A stretch of 64,000 nt of DNA from Prinia subflava (lineage: Eukaryota > Chordata > Aves > Passeriformes > Cisticolidae): the NCBI RefSeq assembly GCF_021018805.1, contig NC_086254.1, forward strand, positions 23,053,300-23,117,299, in the 5' to 3' direction. The notes beneath the pieces are model-generated. The model was not told the origin of the DNA. It ran no database searches and saw only the letters and a list, made by a program, of their open reading frames with translations. The translations under genes and the position numbers were made by a program. How positions within the stretch are numbered: the first letter of the stretch is position 1; every line of letters starts with the position of its first letter. This document shows, piece by piece, positions 23,682 through 35,979 of this stretch.

Positions 23682-26600
23682 GTGGGAGCTGCCGCCGCCT
23701 GAGGGCCGCGGGCGCGGGGGGAAGGACGGCGCCGGCCCTGCGGGGCCGCCGGGCCGCGGTGTCGCTGCGGGGACGGGGACGGCTGCTGACTCACCTGCCC
23801 GAGGAGAGCCGGGGCACGGCCCCGCCGGGCCCGAGCGCTCCGCAGGCCGGCGGGCTCGGGCGGGCGGGCCCGGCGCTCCCTCCCCACCTGTGCCCTGCGC
23901 CCGCCGGGGCTGCCGGAGGTGATGGGGTCGCTGGCTGGGTGCGCTGTCTGCGGGCACACAGTATAAGTGGTTTTGAAGTGTTTTTTTTTTAAAAACCTAG
24001 GTAAGTGGAGTTGGCCCCCAAGTTTCTGGACAGACTAAAAGGCGTACACAGAAATATGTGTTATGGGGAAAGTGTGAGATCACTGGGCCGAAAGAGGTGT
24101 TTAGAGACATACTTGGGGGTGGACTACAGGATCTCCAGAGATCCCTTCCAACCCTAACAGTTCTGTGATAATTCGAAAGCGTCAAAACCCACTCTGTCCG
24201 GGTTGCAATGAGTGCGTTTGTTAGTGACTGTTTCTGTAGTTACCTTTCTTTTTCCTTAATGATTGTGTCTTTCTGTGGCTTTTTGCGGGGTACAGCGTAC
24301 GCTTACCATAGAGGTCGAGGTGAGCCCTGGCTAGCTTATCCGAAAGTGGAGTTTGCCTTCTCTTAGAGGCCCCGAGAGACTTTTACCCTGGCAGTGTTTC
24401 AGGAGTGTGTACCTGTGTGTTCCCGCAGAGATCACCGGTGTCAGGTGCTCACTGCTTTGCCCCATGTGTGTACCCACATCTCTTCTCTTTTTAATTTTTA
24501 TTTTGTGGTTAGGCAAAGTTTTTCTGACGAAGCTTTGATATTCTGAGAGAAATTGGGAGCTGTGTGGACTTTTAAGGAAAATGCATCATGGTGATGGAAT
24601 TCCTAGAGGATGTGTGGTTGGTCTCCACAGCTTCAATGAGGGTGATTTCTTTAAAGTGTTCATTTTTCATGTGGCCTAAACCAGCAAGCACAGGAATATC
24701 TGGTAGCTGTTATTTCAAGTACTAGTTAAGTTAGTACTGTGATGGTGAAGTCTTTTATTTATGCTCTTTATAAGGTTGAAAATAATCAGTATGATGTGCT
24801 TACAAACCCAAATCAGTTGTTTCCTCAGCCCAAAACTCTAGGTTTACTGTTTCCCTGCTGTGCGTTTTCCTTGATTTAAAATATATCTAGGGACTCAAGC
24901 ATGCAATGTGTTCCTGGTGTTTGTACAGAGAAATGTAGCCCTCATGACTAGGGATTGTCCCTCAAGTGCATATTGTGGAGCAGGATTCAAGGCTTTCCTA
25001 GAACTACTTGTTGCTAATGCATTATTTAGCAGCACCTCAATTTAATATCGCAGAGGAGTCATCTTCCTTCTATGAAAATGAGCAATTCTGAAGAGAAGGA
25101 AGAAAGGCCTTTGTGGGAGTGGAGGGAGCCATTCCTGTGGAGTGGCCTGGCCTTTGAAGGCTGCTCGGTGATGTGCAGCTCTTTATTTAGATATTCCAAA
25201 TCAATAATTGTGCCTCAGCTGACAAGGCTGGGCCAGCACAGCCCAACTGTGGTTGCAGTTATATGAGCACAATCCTTTTGTTAGTTTAGTTTATTCAGTT
25301 TGGGTAACTGCTCTGAGCTTGCCCTGGCGATTCCCCATAGCACTTGAATTCCAGTCAGCCCGTTTGCTTGTCATGGAACATAAAACTTTATACCCCAGAC
25401 TGAAGTTCCTGGTGATGATACGGAAACCCCAAAATAAGCTTCCGGTTCTCTCTATATTAAAATTCAGGTTTTCCCCCTTTCTCATGACTTGGAATAATAT
25501 TTTTTCTGAGTAAGATCTTAGTAACTGGTCAGCCAGAGAAGGTCACTGCAGCTGATGTTCTGTCGGGGATGGCGACTTGCATGGAGCAGCTTTGTGCTGT
25601 GTAAATGAGTGTGCAGTGTGCTGTGTAAGTGCTGTGTAAATGAGTGTGCAGTGTGCTGTGTAAGTGCTGTGTAAATGAGTGTGCAGTGTGCTGTGTAAGT
25701 GCTGTGTAAATGAGTGTGCAGTGTGCTGTGTAAGTGCTGTGTAAATGAGTGTGCAGTGTGCTGTGTAAGTGCTGTGTAAATGAGTGTGCAGTGTGCTGTG
25801 TAAGTGCTGTGTAAATGAGTGTGCAGTGTGCTGTGTAAGTGCTGTGTAAATGAGTGTGCAGTGTGCTGTGTAAGTGCTGTGTAAATGAGTGTGCAGTGTG
25901 CTGTGTAAGTGCTGTGTAAATGAGTGTGCAGTGAGCATCCCGGGTGCCTTCCTGGTGCTGCCATGGCTCCCCTGCCTGCTCCCAGGGGAGTTAGAACAGC
26001 ACGGGCTTGTGAAGAGCTCAGGTGGCAAAAGGAGCCCTCTGTGCTTAAGTTACTCTTCCAGTGTCTCATCTCCAGAACATCGAGAGCAGACCTGTTTCAT
26101 GGGAAGGAGTATCTGCATAGAAAATGCAGACGTTTCAGGGATTCAATTAATGGAATTGCACAGTTGGTAAAAGATTTGTCTTTTACCTGCTTTCTAATAG
26201 TATTGAGGAAACTCTGTTAGGAAATACGACTAGGTTATGAATCTCGGTATTTGCACCAAATATGTATAAAATAGCATGGAAAAAATAAAAATCACACGTT
26301 TGAGAATCTGGCCCTTTGCTTGCTGTGGTAAGAGTCAACATTTATTTCAACCTGAGGGTGAGGTTGTTGGCTTTTTAAACTTTTATTACTGATTCATGTT
26401 TTAAGTGTGTAATCCTTGAAGGCCAAACAATTTCGATTACTGCCATGCATGGACAGTTCCTCACACCTCCCGCGGCTGGGGAAGGATCTGAGGCAGGACG
26501 AAGTCCTGCACTGATGTCATGATCCAACTGTGCTGCCTCTGACGTGCTGGGAGTTCCTCCTGTGGGCTGGGCTTTTGTTTGTAAGCAGGGATGAATCATC

Positions 26601-29600
26601 CCTTCTGCCTTATTAGTTAATGTTAGGGTAATCGCAGGTTTTCTAGAGCAGGAATGTTCCCAGATAATTCCTTTATTTGAAGCTTTTGGAGGAAGGTGGG
26701 GTGTTGAAGGTGTAGCTTGAGTTAGCATGGTGTTAACATGCTAACAGCTGGGTCCTTGTCTGCTGATTTTCAGTCCTTTGTTTGTATGTGAGAACTCCAA
26801 GGCTTTTATTCTCCAAAAGATCGTAATCAGGTGTGAGATAAAGTGCACCTCCCCATCTCCTGTGTGTAACATACACCGAAGTATGTGATACTGAGGCTCA
26901 AACTTGCACCCACAGCCTTTTGTTCCACGTGTCCTTCTGCTCTGCTTGAAACTAAACTTGCTAAAGACATTATTTAAAGTCTTTATTTTTACTGTAGGTC
27001 AGCAGTAGAATTTACACACAAAAAACCCAGCCAGCTGAGGTTTTTGAATTATTACCGTATTATCCTTTTAACTCATATACAATCTGTTCTGGTTTTTGTA
27101 ATCTGGCTGCTGCTATCTCTGAATTCCTTTTGACATCTCTGGTATGTTGTGTATGTGCCTGATATGGAGGATTTGGAGTAATTTTTATCCAAGATTCTGT
27201 TTGCTTTGGGTCCTGCCCTTGTTAGGCAGAACACCACATTTTAGTAGCTATGTGTGGTAAAAATCACAATTTGTCTAGTCTACATCAAATGCTCATCCTT
27301 TTCTTGGCACTCACTTTAGTCTCCTGCCTGCCCCCACTGTATCACTGCCTTAATAAGCAGCGTGTTTTAATAAGTGTTTGCTTTAGAGATGATTTAGGAG
27401 ACTGAGCTTGAGTGGGTCTCTGAGCTGGGTTTTTTTCAATGATTACGTTGACTACAAGCAAATCCTACTGCTGAAAGTAGTGTCAGTGACTGATTTTTTT
27501 GTTGTTGGTTTGGTTTTGTTTTGGGGTTTTTTTTTCGTATTTTCCGAACCGTGCCAGATTTGGAAAATCCACCCCCTGGACAGATCCCTGCTTTCAGACT
27601 GTTGCAGTCCAGATGTGAGCCTTGCTCATGCAGGGGAATCTTGTGGGTGCTCTCAGAGGCAGTGGCTGGTTGCTGTTACCCCTCTTTGGGCAGGAGCAGG
27701 GGACCCGAGATCAGCTCACCGGGCTGGGCTGCACGTGGGTTGTACCGAAAAGCAGCAGCAGTTCTTTGGGTTTTTCACATCCAAGCGGCATTTTCACTCC
27801 TGCCCAACAACTGGGGGTGTGAAGGCTGCTCAGCCCTGCGTGGGTGAACCAGAGTTGTGTAACAATCTCTGCACGCCGCTCTCAAGGGCACTGCGAGTTC
27901 TTGGAACCGAATTCCAGGTGGTCACATACCACAGGGTGTTAATCACAGCGCTGGGCTGAGCCAGGACAGCCGTGCTGCCTCGCAGTTCATGAGCCTGGGA
28001 GGCTCTGCAGGAATCCCTGCTCCGGTTTGTCACCTTCGTGCTGATGAGCTCCCGTTAATTGGAGCAGTGAAACAGCCTTGGCATGCTCCAAGGTACATGT
28101 TCTACAAAACTAGTTATAACTTTGGGGGGAAAACCCAACTGTTTCAACTGGCTGTTCTATACCATGTCAAACTTTTAGTTCTGTAACATTTCTGGTTTAA
28201 TATAAAATAATTCTGTTGCTTCCATATTAACGATGTAAGCAATCTTTTGTTGTAGTTTGGGGCAGAATTTCGCCGATTTTCCCTGGAGAGATCCAAGCCT
28301 GGGAAGTTTGAGGAGTTCTATGGCTTGCTGCAGCACGTGCACAAGATCCCAAACGTCGATGTCCTGGTGGGATACACGGACATCCACGGGGACCTGCTGC
28401 CTATCAATAATGATGACAATTACCACAAAGCAGTTTCTACAGCCAATCCTCTGCTCAGGATTTTCATTCAGAGAAAAGGTAAGAGCACTTGAAGAATGTG
28501 AATCATCTGTTTATCCAGTTACAGTGTGATATATGGAGGAAAAACCCCTTCAGTCCTATTTCATCATGTCAAATTCCATAATTACGGGTCATGAAAGGTA
28601 TTCACAACTTGTCTCTCTTGCAAGGGCTTCCTCGGACAACCTATTTATACTTTGTGATTTTTTTGCTTGTATTTAGTTGATTTAAAGTCAAGTTAAATCT
28701 CTAGCAAATGCTTCTTTCTGGTTTAACGTAAGCAAATGAAAATAAACTTAACCTCCAAGGTTTTCTGCTCTGTATGTTGGATACTTTTCACTTAAATTCC
28801 GATCTTGGTCAGACAAGAAGAGAGATCATTAAAGGATGGAATTAATATTAAAAATGTTATATGAAGTATTAAATGCAATACTGAAGTATAAATTCAAGAC
28901 TAACTTTGTAATATGGTATTCTTACCACACTTTCCTAATAAAACATTTTGAATTTTTCAGTTGACAAGCTTTTATCAGTTAGCAAACCTCAGGAGTGAGG
29001 ACTGCTTGCTTTGTTGGTTTGACTTTAAAAGTAGTGTGTCTGCTCTGGTTGTGTGTTCCTACTGTCTGCTTTTGTTCATGAAGGGAAAAAATCCAATTAC
29101 AAGTTTGTATTTGTTCTTGTGGTGCTGTTCCTGGTTGTTGCTAAGACAGGCACCTTTTCCTTAGAAAATGCTTGGGCATCAGAACCTTTTATCAGCTCCC
29201 ACTCCAGAAGGTGAACAACTCCTCAAGAGCCTGACACAAACCCAATATTCATAACCAGAGTGGCTGCCTGGAGCTGCCGGGTGCTGGCAAAGTGTTTGTT
29301 TTGTTGTGTTGGTATAGACTGGTGAGGCCTGTGTGCTGAAATGCCAAAGGCGTGAGCCACTGGCTGGAGCAGAACCTGGAGGGAGACCCGGCCTGGGATT
29401 GCATCTAATCCCCTACAGTAGCCATATGACAGGAAGGGATAAGCCACTTTGTCAGACTGGGATTATTGAGTTTATGTTTTAACACCATATGTTTTTAGAT
29501 TGTTCCTCGTGTGACAGGTCTCATGTTCCTGTTCCTAGTGTTACATTTGTGCTGCTTTTTTAGTTTCCTGCCATCATTTACCTTGATTTGATCTGGGTGG

Positions 29601-32600
29601 ATTATTTGTTACCACTCTGGTTCCAGCAGTTGATATAATGCACAAAAGTAAAAGATGAATCCATTTTAGTTTGTCAGAACAAGAATTGACGGGCAGGAAA
29701 AGCTCTGTAGAAAGTACCAGGTGTCAGTGCCTTCCCTTGGACACAGGAGCCTTCTGCCTGTGGAGTTTGAGGGCACAGAGAGCCCAGGCTGGCACCACAG
29801 CCCCCACTGCCCCTTGCTGGGAATTAGTAATGATCACACTGATCACATCTGTGAGGAAATTGAGGCTTTGCCTTCACTGGCATCTTTGCCACATAGAGTA
29901 GATGTTTGATGGAAAATACAGAAATAACTTTATTCTGTATTTCATTTGTGATGATTTGCCAGTGACCAAGGCTGGATTGGTGGAGTTAGGGATGGTTCAT
30001 ATTTTGTGCAGCATGATTTGTTTAAGTGTGCTTAATTCATAGATTGCAGCAGCATGACTGGCTCTGCCTCTGGAATGGAAAAGAAATATCTGAGCAAATA
30101 CCTGCTGTTGATGGGGCTGCCTTGATCTGGGCTGGTTTGGAACTATAATAAGTGACACAAGTTACTTTTCCACCTGCAAGGCTACTTGTGGCTTTCATGC
30201 GTTCTCTTATATCAGCTGAAAAATTTTTGTGGGCTTTGTACTGGAGCTTTGACTTCTTTTATATTTCCAGCAGCAGTAGTTGGGAATTTAAGATCTTTAA
30301 CAAAAAAACACTATAGGGAAGAGGGAAAGTGTTTTGATGCCTTATAACATATGAAATTTTTATCATAGTGTCTTAAATATTTAGAAACTACATGTGATTG
30401 ATGCAAAGCTAACTTGAGGTATGAGCAGACTGCAGTGAAATCTATTGTAAATGGTATTAACTTCTTAGTATATTGCATCCAACGAACACCTTGACAGGTT
30501 GAAATGGGAGCTGCAAGATGGTTTTGCATTTATTAATAAGTGACGGTTGTGATAATGGGACTCCAGAATTTGGGAGATGTTATGCCCAGAGTAAGAACTC
30601 TTCTCTCCTGTTTGATTTTGACTTCTCATTTCTGAAAGCACTGTTAGTCATGAACATTTATGTGGCTTGGTTGATGTGGTAGAAAACCTGGAGATCCTGT
30701 AATGAAATCACATTATTCCCCTTAGACTCCTCTAATTGTATTTCACAAAATTCCTTTAAAATACTTTATGAACCGCTCCAGTGCTAAATCCAAATGGGGG
30801 CTTGAGGTTGCACAAGTCAGGATTGCTGTCAGCTTGCAGAAAACATTCCTCGCTGGAATTTCATTCTGCAGTTTAACAGATTAACAGGTACTGTTGACAT
30901 CTGGTATTTAAAGGTTAAACTGATGTATTGTGATTAAATCCAGATGTATGGGAGTCGCTCTGTCTGTGAGAAAAACCCTTCTGAAGAGAAAATGGAGGGG
31001 AACAGCCTGCACAGGCTGAAGGGCAGCTTGATGTGGGGAGCTTTGCATTGTAAATACAGGAACAATAGAGATAACAGAAGATACATTTCATTATAATATC
31101 CTTAACAGTCCCTCACAGGATTCTAAATTACAATATGCAATTCCTGCAAGTTCTGCGTGTATGTGGCTGTCTTTAGTGAGAAGTGGATTCTTTGGTTAAT
31201 CCACTTGTGCCTCTTGAGAGAGACTCTGTCACTGAGAAGCTTTACCTTGGTGAGAAGTAAGAGCAGTTGGCTTTTTGAACAGCCCTTTGTCAACTAGCCT
31301 AGCTATTCTGAGCCCTCTTCCTGAAAACACAGGATGGTTTGCTAAAAGCGTATTTGGTTATATTTTGTGACTAAACAAGAGGAGATTTGTTGGGTCGTAT
31401 TTAAAAAATGCTAAATTCTATCTCTGTTCAAATACACTTACTACTTTGGGGTTTTGAAAATTTAATTCTCAAGGGATAATTCTACATTGATTTGCAAATG
31501 GGTCAGGAAAATATTTCAAAAATCTGTCTTCAATAACATCAAATTGAAACCAGATTTGGCATTTGTGGGCTTTTGTTTTCAATTTCATGTAATAAGCCTG
31601 TACAGATTGGTGCCACCTTGAGCTTGAAAGGGCTGGAGAGAGAAATCCTTCCTGCACCGTGTGGACGATCTCCTTCACACTATCTGTAGTTAACACCTTG
31701 TCCTTTGGCTTTAGGCCAAAATATTTTTCGCTGGGGCTTTAAACTGATTAGTGAGGTGCAAGAACAAAGATGCCTTTGTACTTGAGAGTATTGCTGTAGA
31801 AAACTTGTTTAGCAGTGGAAGAGGGGTTACCCAGAGTGTGCTGTTCTGCTGAGATTTGGGGGCATGAGTTTATCAACCTTTCACTAATTTTTCTCACAAA
31901 TTCTCTAACCTTAACTGTCTACCATATGGTTTGTGCTAGTTCTGAATTATTAAACTATTAAGAGCAGTTATAATGAAAAAAACTTTCCCTCTGGTGTGTC
32001 AGGGTTTCAGCCAGTTTGACATCTGGCTTGCAGTTTTGGGATGCTTTTATTTCAGCCATGTGCTCTGTAGCTGAGGAAAGTTACGGAAAAGAAAACCACC
32101 AGCTAAATTAAATAAGATTTCTGATTGTGTATTTGTCCTCTGAAAGAGACTCTTGAAGTTCCTTTCTTTTCCAAGAAATGTTTTTCTGCTCTTAGTTTTT
32201 GTTTAAAAAATCCTTTTGAATCTGTTATTTCACATACAGACTTTACATAATATTTCTTTCAAAGCCAGTCCTGTTGGAGCTGATTTTCATCTTCCTCTGC
32301 TTGCTGGAAAAATTTCATTTGGACAGAAGTTACCAGCTGATGGTTGTGGAAGGCAGGCTGGGAGGGGATTTCTGTGCAGGAAGTTGGGAACAGTTCTGAT
32401 CTAACTTGAGTAGAGCACGAACTGTCCTTGATCACTCACAAGACATGATAGATCTACTTGGATGTGATAAATGTGTGTTTGTATATCCAGTGCATGCCAG
32501 ACTTCCTGCAGGGAGCGTGGCCTGCCGTGAAGGTGGAGAAGCCTTACAGCCACTGTGGCAAGCTGGGATCATTGAATGCTTTACATATTTGATATGACAC

Positions 32601-35600
32601 ATTTGATATGGGTAAAATACCACAGAATCTGTCTGATTCCCTGAATCTGTGCACTTTGAATTTAGCAAGAAACCCCATCAGTTGAATACCTTTTAGTGTT
32701 GCAGTGCACATGGCAGAACACTGGTGAGAAAATCAGTCCTGACAAAGCTTTGCTGTCCTGTTTTCTCGTGCTTTTTCTAAACCAGCTGTTGTACTAAAAG
32801 CAGCAGGAACCGGGAGCTTGACTGGCACCAGTCTGTTGGGCCTGTAGTGTCCTGGAGCTGTCATCAGCAACTTGCACTTTAGCAGGAAAGAGTGCAAGAG
32901 TTACCTTGTATTTAAAGCAGCAAAAGGTATTTAAAGCAAGACCTGTCTAGGATCTGATTTCACAATTTTCCTTTCCAGGTTGTTTTGTAAACAAGTGTAG
33001 TTCTAAATAAAAAAGAGAAGTTATTGCACCTCATTGAATTGCAAAAACCCTTTCAATGAAACCCCAGATGTCTAACTGGAAACTGGTTGGATGGGTTGTC
33101 AGGAGAGATAAGGGCAAAACTTCTCTCACTTTTTTCTTTGATGATAAATTTTTAGCGAACATGAAAAGAATTGCTCCATGTTGTCTGAGAAGTCGGCATG
33201 TTCGTTGTCAGCAGTGGAGTACAGGGGTTTAACCAGCTGATCTTAGTCAGACACCCCAAAGGGCCTTCTGCAGAGAAAAGGCTGAGTTTGTATTTCTGTA
33301 GGTGTTTCACTTCAGACACAGTTCACCTGTTACAATGCTGAATGCTTTGGTGGGGAGGTTGAATTGTTTTATAATGCACCAGCTCTTCAATACAACTGAT
33401 CTAACACTCTTAGACATGTGAAGATCAGATTTTAGGCTATTTCTAAAGCCTTTGTGCTTGATGTTAAAATCTAATGTTATGGTAATTAAACCTTAAATTA
33501 CAAAGTAACTGAGATTGCTATGGAAATAACTTCAGGCTACAGTAGGGCTGTGTCTATCAGGTATCTTCAGAAATAACTCCTGATAGTGTGAATTAAATTG
33601 TTGAACAATTTTAGCTGTAAACATGAGTGCAAAAGATGCTCTGTGTTTAGCAAACAGCTGAGCAAGAGCTTTGCCTTCCTTATGGTTTAATTATTTTTTT
33701 AAACAAAGGAAATAAAAAAGAAATGTAAATGAGGCCATCATCAGGGCACATTTTTGTAAAACGTGTTGATGAACTATTGTGTAGACACAAGCCAGGAGCT
33801 GACAATAAATCCCTTTGAGGTTTTTCTGTGAGCTAATTTAAATTTGTTTCTTTTCCTCTTGCCCTTTATCTTTTAGAGTACCAGGTCCAAGGCTGCTGCC
33901 TTCTTAGAGCAGCCAAAGGACTGTTCTTGTTTTCAGCAGCCCTGAAGGCTGGGAAGGGAGGAGTTGGTGTTACATGCTGCAGTAGTGTGAGCCTGTTGCT
34001 CCAGGGATAGTTTCTCTGTTCTATTTTGCTTAAAGCATCTGAGGAGTCCAAATCTACTGGTTCATGTCTGTATATCTCAGCCTCAGAAACAAGTGCACTC
34101 ATTGATTTCCTCAGCAGCTGGCAGCTGTCCTGAAATGCCACCAGGGCGGCATTGCCACGGTCAGCCCAGTCCACAGATTGAAATGTATAGCCATTCTTCC
34201 AGTTTCTTGGCTGTACCAGTGGCATCTGAATGGGATAATACAAAGAAATCCCAACTTCTCTGGTCCTAGGGTTAGTGCAGTCCAGTTCTGCATGATTATT
34301 GGGGGTTTTCCCCTGTAGAACAAAGATGTGTGCAGTAAGTACGAGTGCAAGTCTGAGGAAGCTCAGATCTGAATGTATTCAGGCTCATCCCTTTTGGTGA
34401 GTTATTGCATATTAAAAAGAGAAATGGAACCTTTGGTAAATAAGAGTTTCAGAAATCAGTATTGCTTCCACAGAACGTGTTTTCTCATCGCGTACAAGTA
34501 GTTGTAGGACTAACATCTTTTGTTTTGTTTTTTTTAAGCTCCAAGCCTATTCCTGTATCAAGTTGTGGCAGTTACAGCATTGCTTGCATGAACAGTTTTG
34601 CCTGAAGTATTTGTGTGCGAGGTCTCTTTGTTTCTGCTCCCCAGCCATTTTACCTACATGGCGTGGGGGCAGGGGAGAGTGCAGAATGGAATAAGCTTTC
34701 TGGAGTTTGAATCCAGGTCATTTGGCTGGCTCCCAGTAACCAGGCAATAATAGGCACACTGGCTGCTTTCCCTTTTTCATTCTTTCTTTTCCAATGATCT
34801 GAAACCTGAGGAGAGAAAGCTAGCAAGTGGAATTACTCTGAATAAAATTAAAATGTTTCTAGGAATGTACTCACTCTTTCCATTCTACCCTTTCTCAGGC
34901 AGCTGTAGCTCTTTGTGTCTGCTGCTGCTAACTTGCTTTCATTTCTTTTGTGCACACTCTATCCTTCCGTAAGAAGAAAACCGAAAGTATTCCAGCCTTT
35001 GAATCTCATACCATTAAAGCTTTGTTTCATGAGTAGAGTGAAAGGTTTCTGTGATAGTGGGGCTGACACCTAGAGGGGCTGAGCCAACCCCCGGCAGCAG
35101 TGTGACCTGGCTGTGCCTGCGGGCTCTAATCCCCGTGTGCTCTGTCTTACAGAAGATGCAGACTACAGTGCCTTCGGGACGGATACCATGACCAGGAAGA
35201 AGAACGTCTTGTCCAACGTGCTACGTCCAGATAACCACAAGAAGAAGCCCCACATTGTCATTAGCATGCCCCAGGACTTCAGGCCCGTGTCGTCCATCAT
35301 AGACGTGGACATTCTGCCTGAGACGCACCGCAGGGTGCGGCTCTACAAGTACGGAACCGACAAACCCCTGGGCTTCTACATCCGCGACGGCTCCAGCGTC
35401 AGGGTCACCCCGCACGGGCTGGAGAAGGTGCCCGGCATTTTCATATCCCGGCTGGTGCCCGGGGGGCTGGCGCAGAGCACAGGCCTGCTGGCTGTCAACG
35501 ACGAGGTGCTGGAGGTCAACGGCATTGAGGTGTCGGGAAAAAGCCTCGATCAAGTTACAGACATGATGATTGCAAACAGCCGCAACCTGATCATCACCGT

Positions 35601-35979
35601 CAGACCCGCCAACCAGAGGAACAACGTGGTGAGGAACAGTCGGACTTCGGGCAGCTCCGGCCAGTCCACCGAGTCCAGCCTGCCCAGCAGCACTCCAAAC
35701 CTTCTGGGAAGCCTGCTGCAGGAGGAGGAGAGCGATGAAGAGGACATTATTATTGAAGACAGTGGCGAGCCGCAGCAGATCCCAAAAGCGGCACCTACCA
35801 GCGAAAGCATAGAATCCTTATCACAAATTGAACTCCTCCACGAGTCCACACAGAATGGATTCCTTCCTTCCAGCGAGATGGACTTGAATCACTCCGCAGG
35901 CAGCATTAGCATGGAGTATGATGTACCAGAGCCAGGGCGTAAGTCCTTAGAAGAAGATGGAACAATAATAACGCTATGA
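23616..35979 (+). CDS. PARD6B: PARD6B (partitioning-defective 6 homolog beta), join of three exons
   Basis: Join of 23616-23681, 28256-28478 and 35153-35979 gives 1116 nt, 371 residues plus TGA. This is within one residue of the human length. The product is the PAR6 polarity adaptor. It binds atypical PKC through an N-terminal PB1 domain (about residues 16-96), GTP-bound Cdc42/Rac through a partial CRIB motif joined to the PDZ (about 133-150, with ISMPQDF), and PAR3, Crumbs or PALS1 through a PDZ domain (about 157-250, with the PLGF carboxylate loop at 168-171). It acts at the apical and tight-junction cortex. Junctions are canonical GT-AG in phases 0 and 1. The N-terminus (MNR..., LGTMEVKSK) and PB1 sequence separate it from the PARD6A and PARD6G paralogues. 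Residues after about 265 are variable, acidic ([11 protein letters not shown]) and end in EEDGTIITL. No frameshift or premature stop is seen. Confidence 0.97.
24112..24176 (+). mobile_element. CR1-type LINE 3' fragment
   Basis: CTACAGGATCTCCAGAGATC, then CCTTCCAACCCTAACAGTTC and TGTGATAATT, form the CR1 3' end in sense orientation within PARD6B intron 1. Only the last 60 or so bases remain. Confidence 0.8.
25594..25933. repeat. 35-bp minisatellite, 9.7 apparently identical copies
   Basis: The unit starts GTGCTGTGTAAATGAG and continues TGTGCAGTGTGCTGTGTAA. Copies start at 25594 and every 35 bp thereafter to 25909, and I see no substitution between them. Such uniformity implies recent expansion and likely length polymorphism. 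The complement is stop-free, so histidine- and threonine-rich frames appear on the minus strand. These are repeat products. Confidence 0.96.
28256..28478 (+). CDS. PARD6B: PARD6B coding exon 2
   Basis: 223 nt encode residues 23-96 plus one base of codon 97. It begins [20 protein letters not shown] and carries most of the PB1 domain, including the [20 protein letters not shown] segment and LLRIFIQRK. The acceptor is TTGTTGTAG/TTTGG and the donor AAAG/GTAAGAG (phase 1). The only notable difference from the human residues here is T for A in GYADIHG and R for K near the end. Confidence 0.97.
28479..35152 (+). other. PARD6B: PARD6B intron 2
   Basis: 6674 nt, GTAAGAG...CTGTCTTACAG. It is mostly AT-rich with no tandem array. 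The only structure of note is a 170-codon stop-free frame on the opposite strand (33866-34378), listed separately. Confidence 0.9.
33866..34378 (-). other. Unexplained antisense open frame in intron 2
   Basis: The minus strand is stop-free from 34378 to a TAA at 33866-33868, giving 170 codons with no internal ATG near the upstream end. The frame begins with a hydrophobic run ([14 protein letters not shown]), then a mixed, globular-looking composition, and ends PWTWYSKR. A good acceptor-like sequence (ATCTTTGTTCTACAG, ending at 34313) would open the last 148 codons in phase 0, so it could be a terminal exon. I do not recognise the protein. No poly-A signal follows closely. Alternatives are a decayed retrocopy or chance, since one or two frames this long are expected in 64 kb. 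Confidence 0.25.
35153..35979 (+). CDS. PARD6B: PARD6B coding exon 3 (terminal)
   Basis: 827 nt complete codon 97 and encode residues 98-371, then TGA. It holds the partial CRIB motif ([20 protein letters not shown]), the whole PDZ domain (RRVRLYKYG through ITVRPANQ) and the variable acidic tail. The exon is GC-rich in the PDZ part (third positions mostly C or G) and AT-richer near the end. A 14-codon upstream extension of the frame into the intron is not coding, because the TTACAG acceptor sets the boundary. Confidence 0.97.

Larger units (their letters stand above)
22780..23900 (+). promoter_or_regulatory. PARD6B: PARD6B CpG-island promoter and 5' UTR region
   Basis: About 1.1 kb of very CpG-dense DNA ends around exon 1. 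From 23375 to 23470 there are repeated GC-box (CCCCGCCC, GGCCCCGCCC) and NRF1-like (GGCGCAGGCGCGG) sequences. A YY1-type element with core CCATCTTG lies at 23352-23359, about 260 bp upstream of the first ATG. No TATA box is seen, so dispersed initiation is likely. The exact start site and 5' UTR cannot be fixed from sequence. Confidence 0.8.
23682..28255 (+). other. PARD6B: PARD6B intron 1
   Basis: 4574 nt, GTGGGAG...TTTTGTTGTAG. The 5' end is still within the CpG island. It contains a CR1 3' fragment near 24.1 kb and a perfect 35-bp array at 25.6-25.9 kb. No other exon was recognised inside. A frame of about 180 codons at 27408-27959 looks random. Confidence 0.9.

Noticed and set aside
27408..27959. 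183-codon + strand frame in PARD6B intron 1
   Set aside because: Arbitrary composition, T-run-encoded phenylalanines and no family resemblance. Within the length expected by chance.
35113..35152. Upstream ATG-like extension of PARD6B exon 3
   Set aside because: The TTACAG acceptor and the match to the known PARD6B sequence begin at 35153. The preceding 40 bp are intron.
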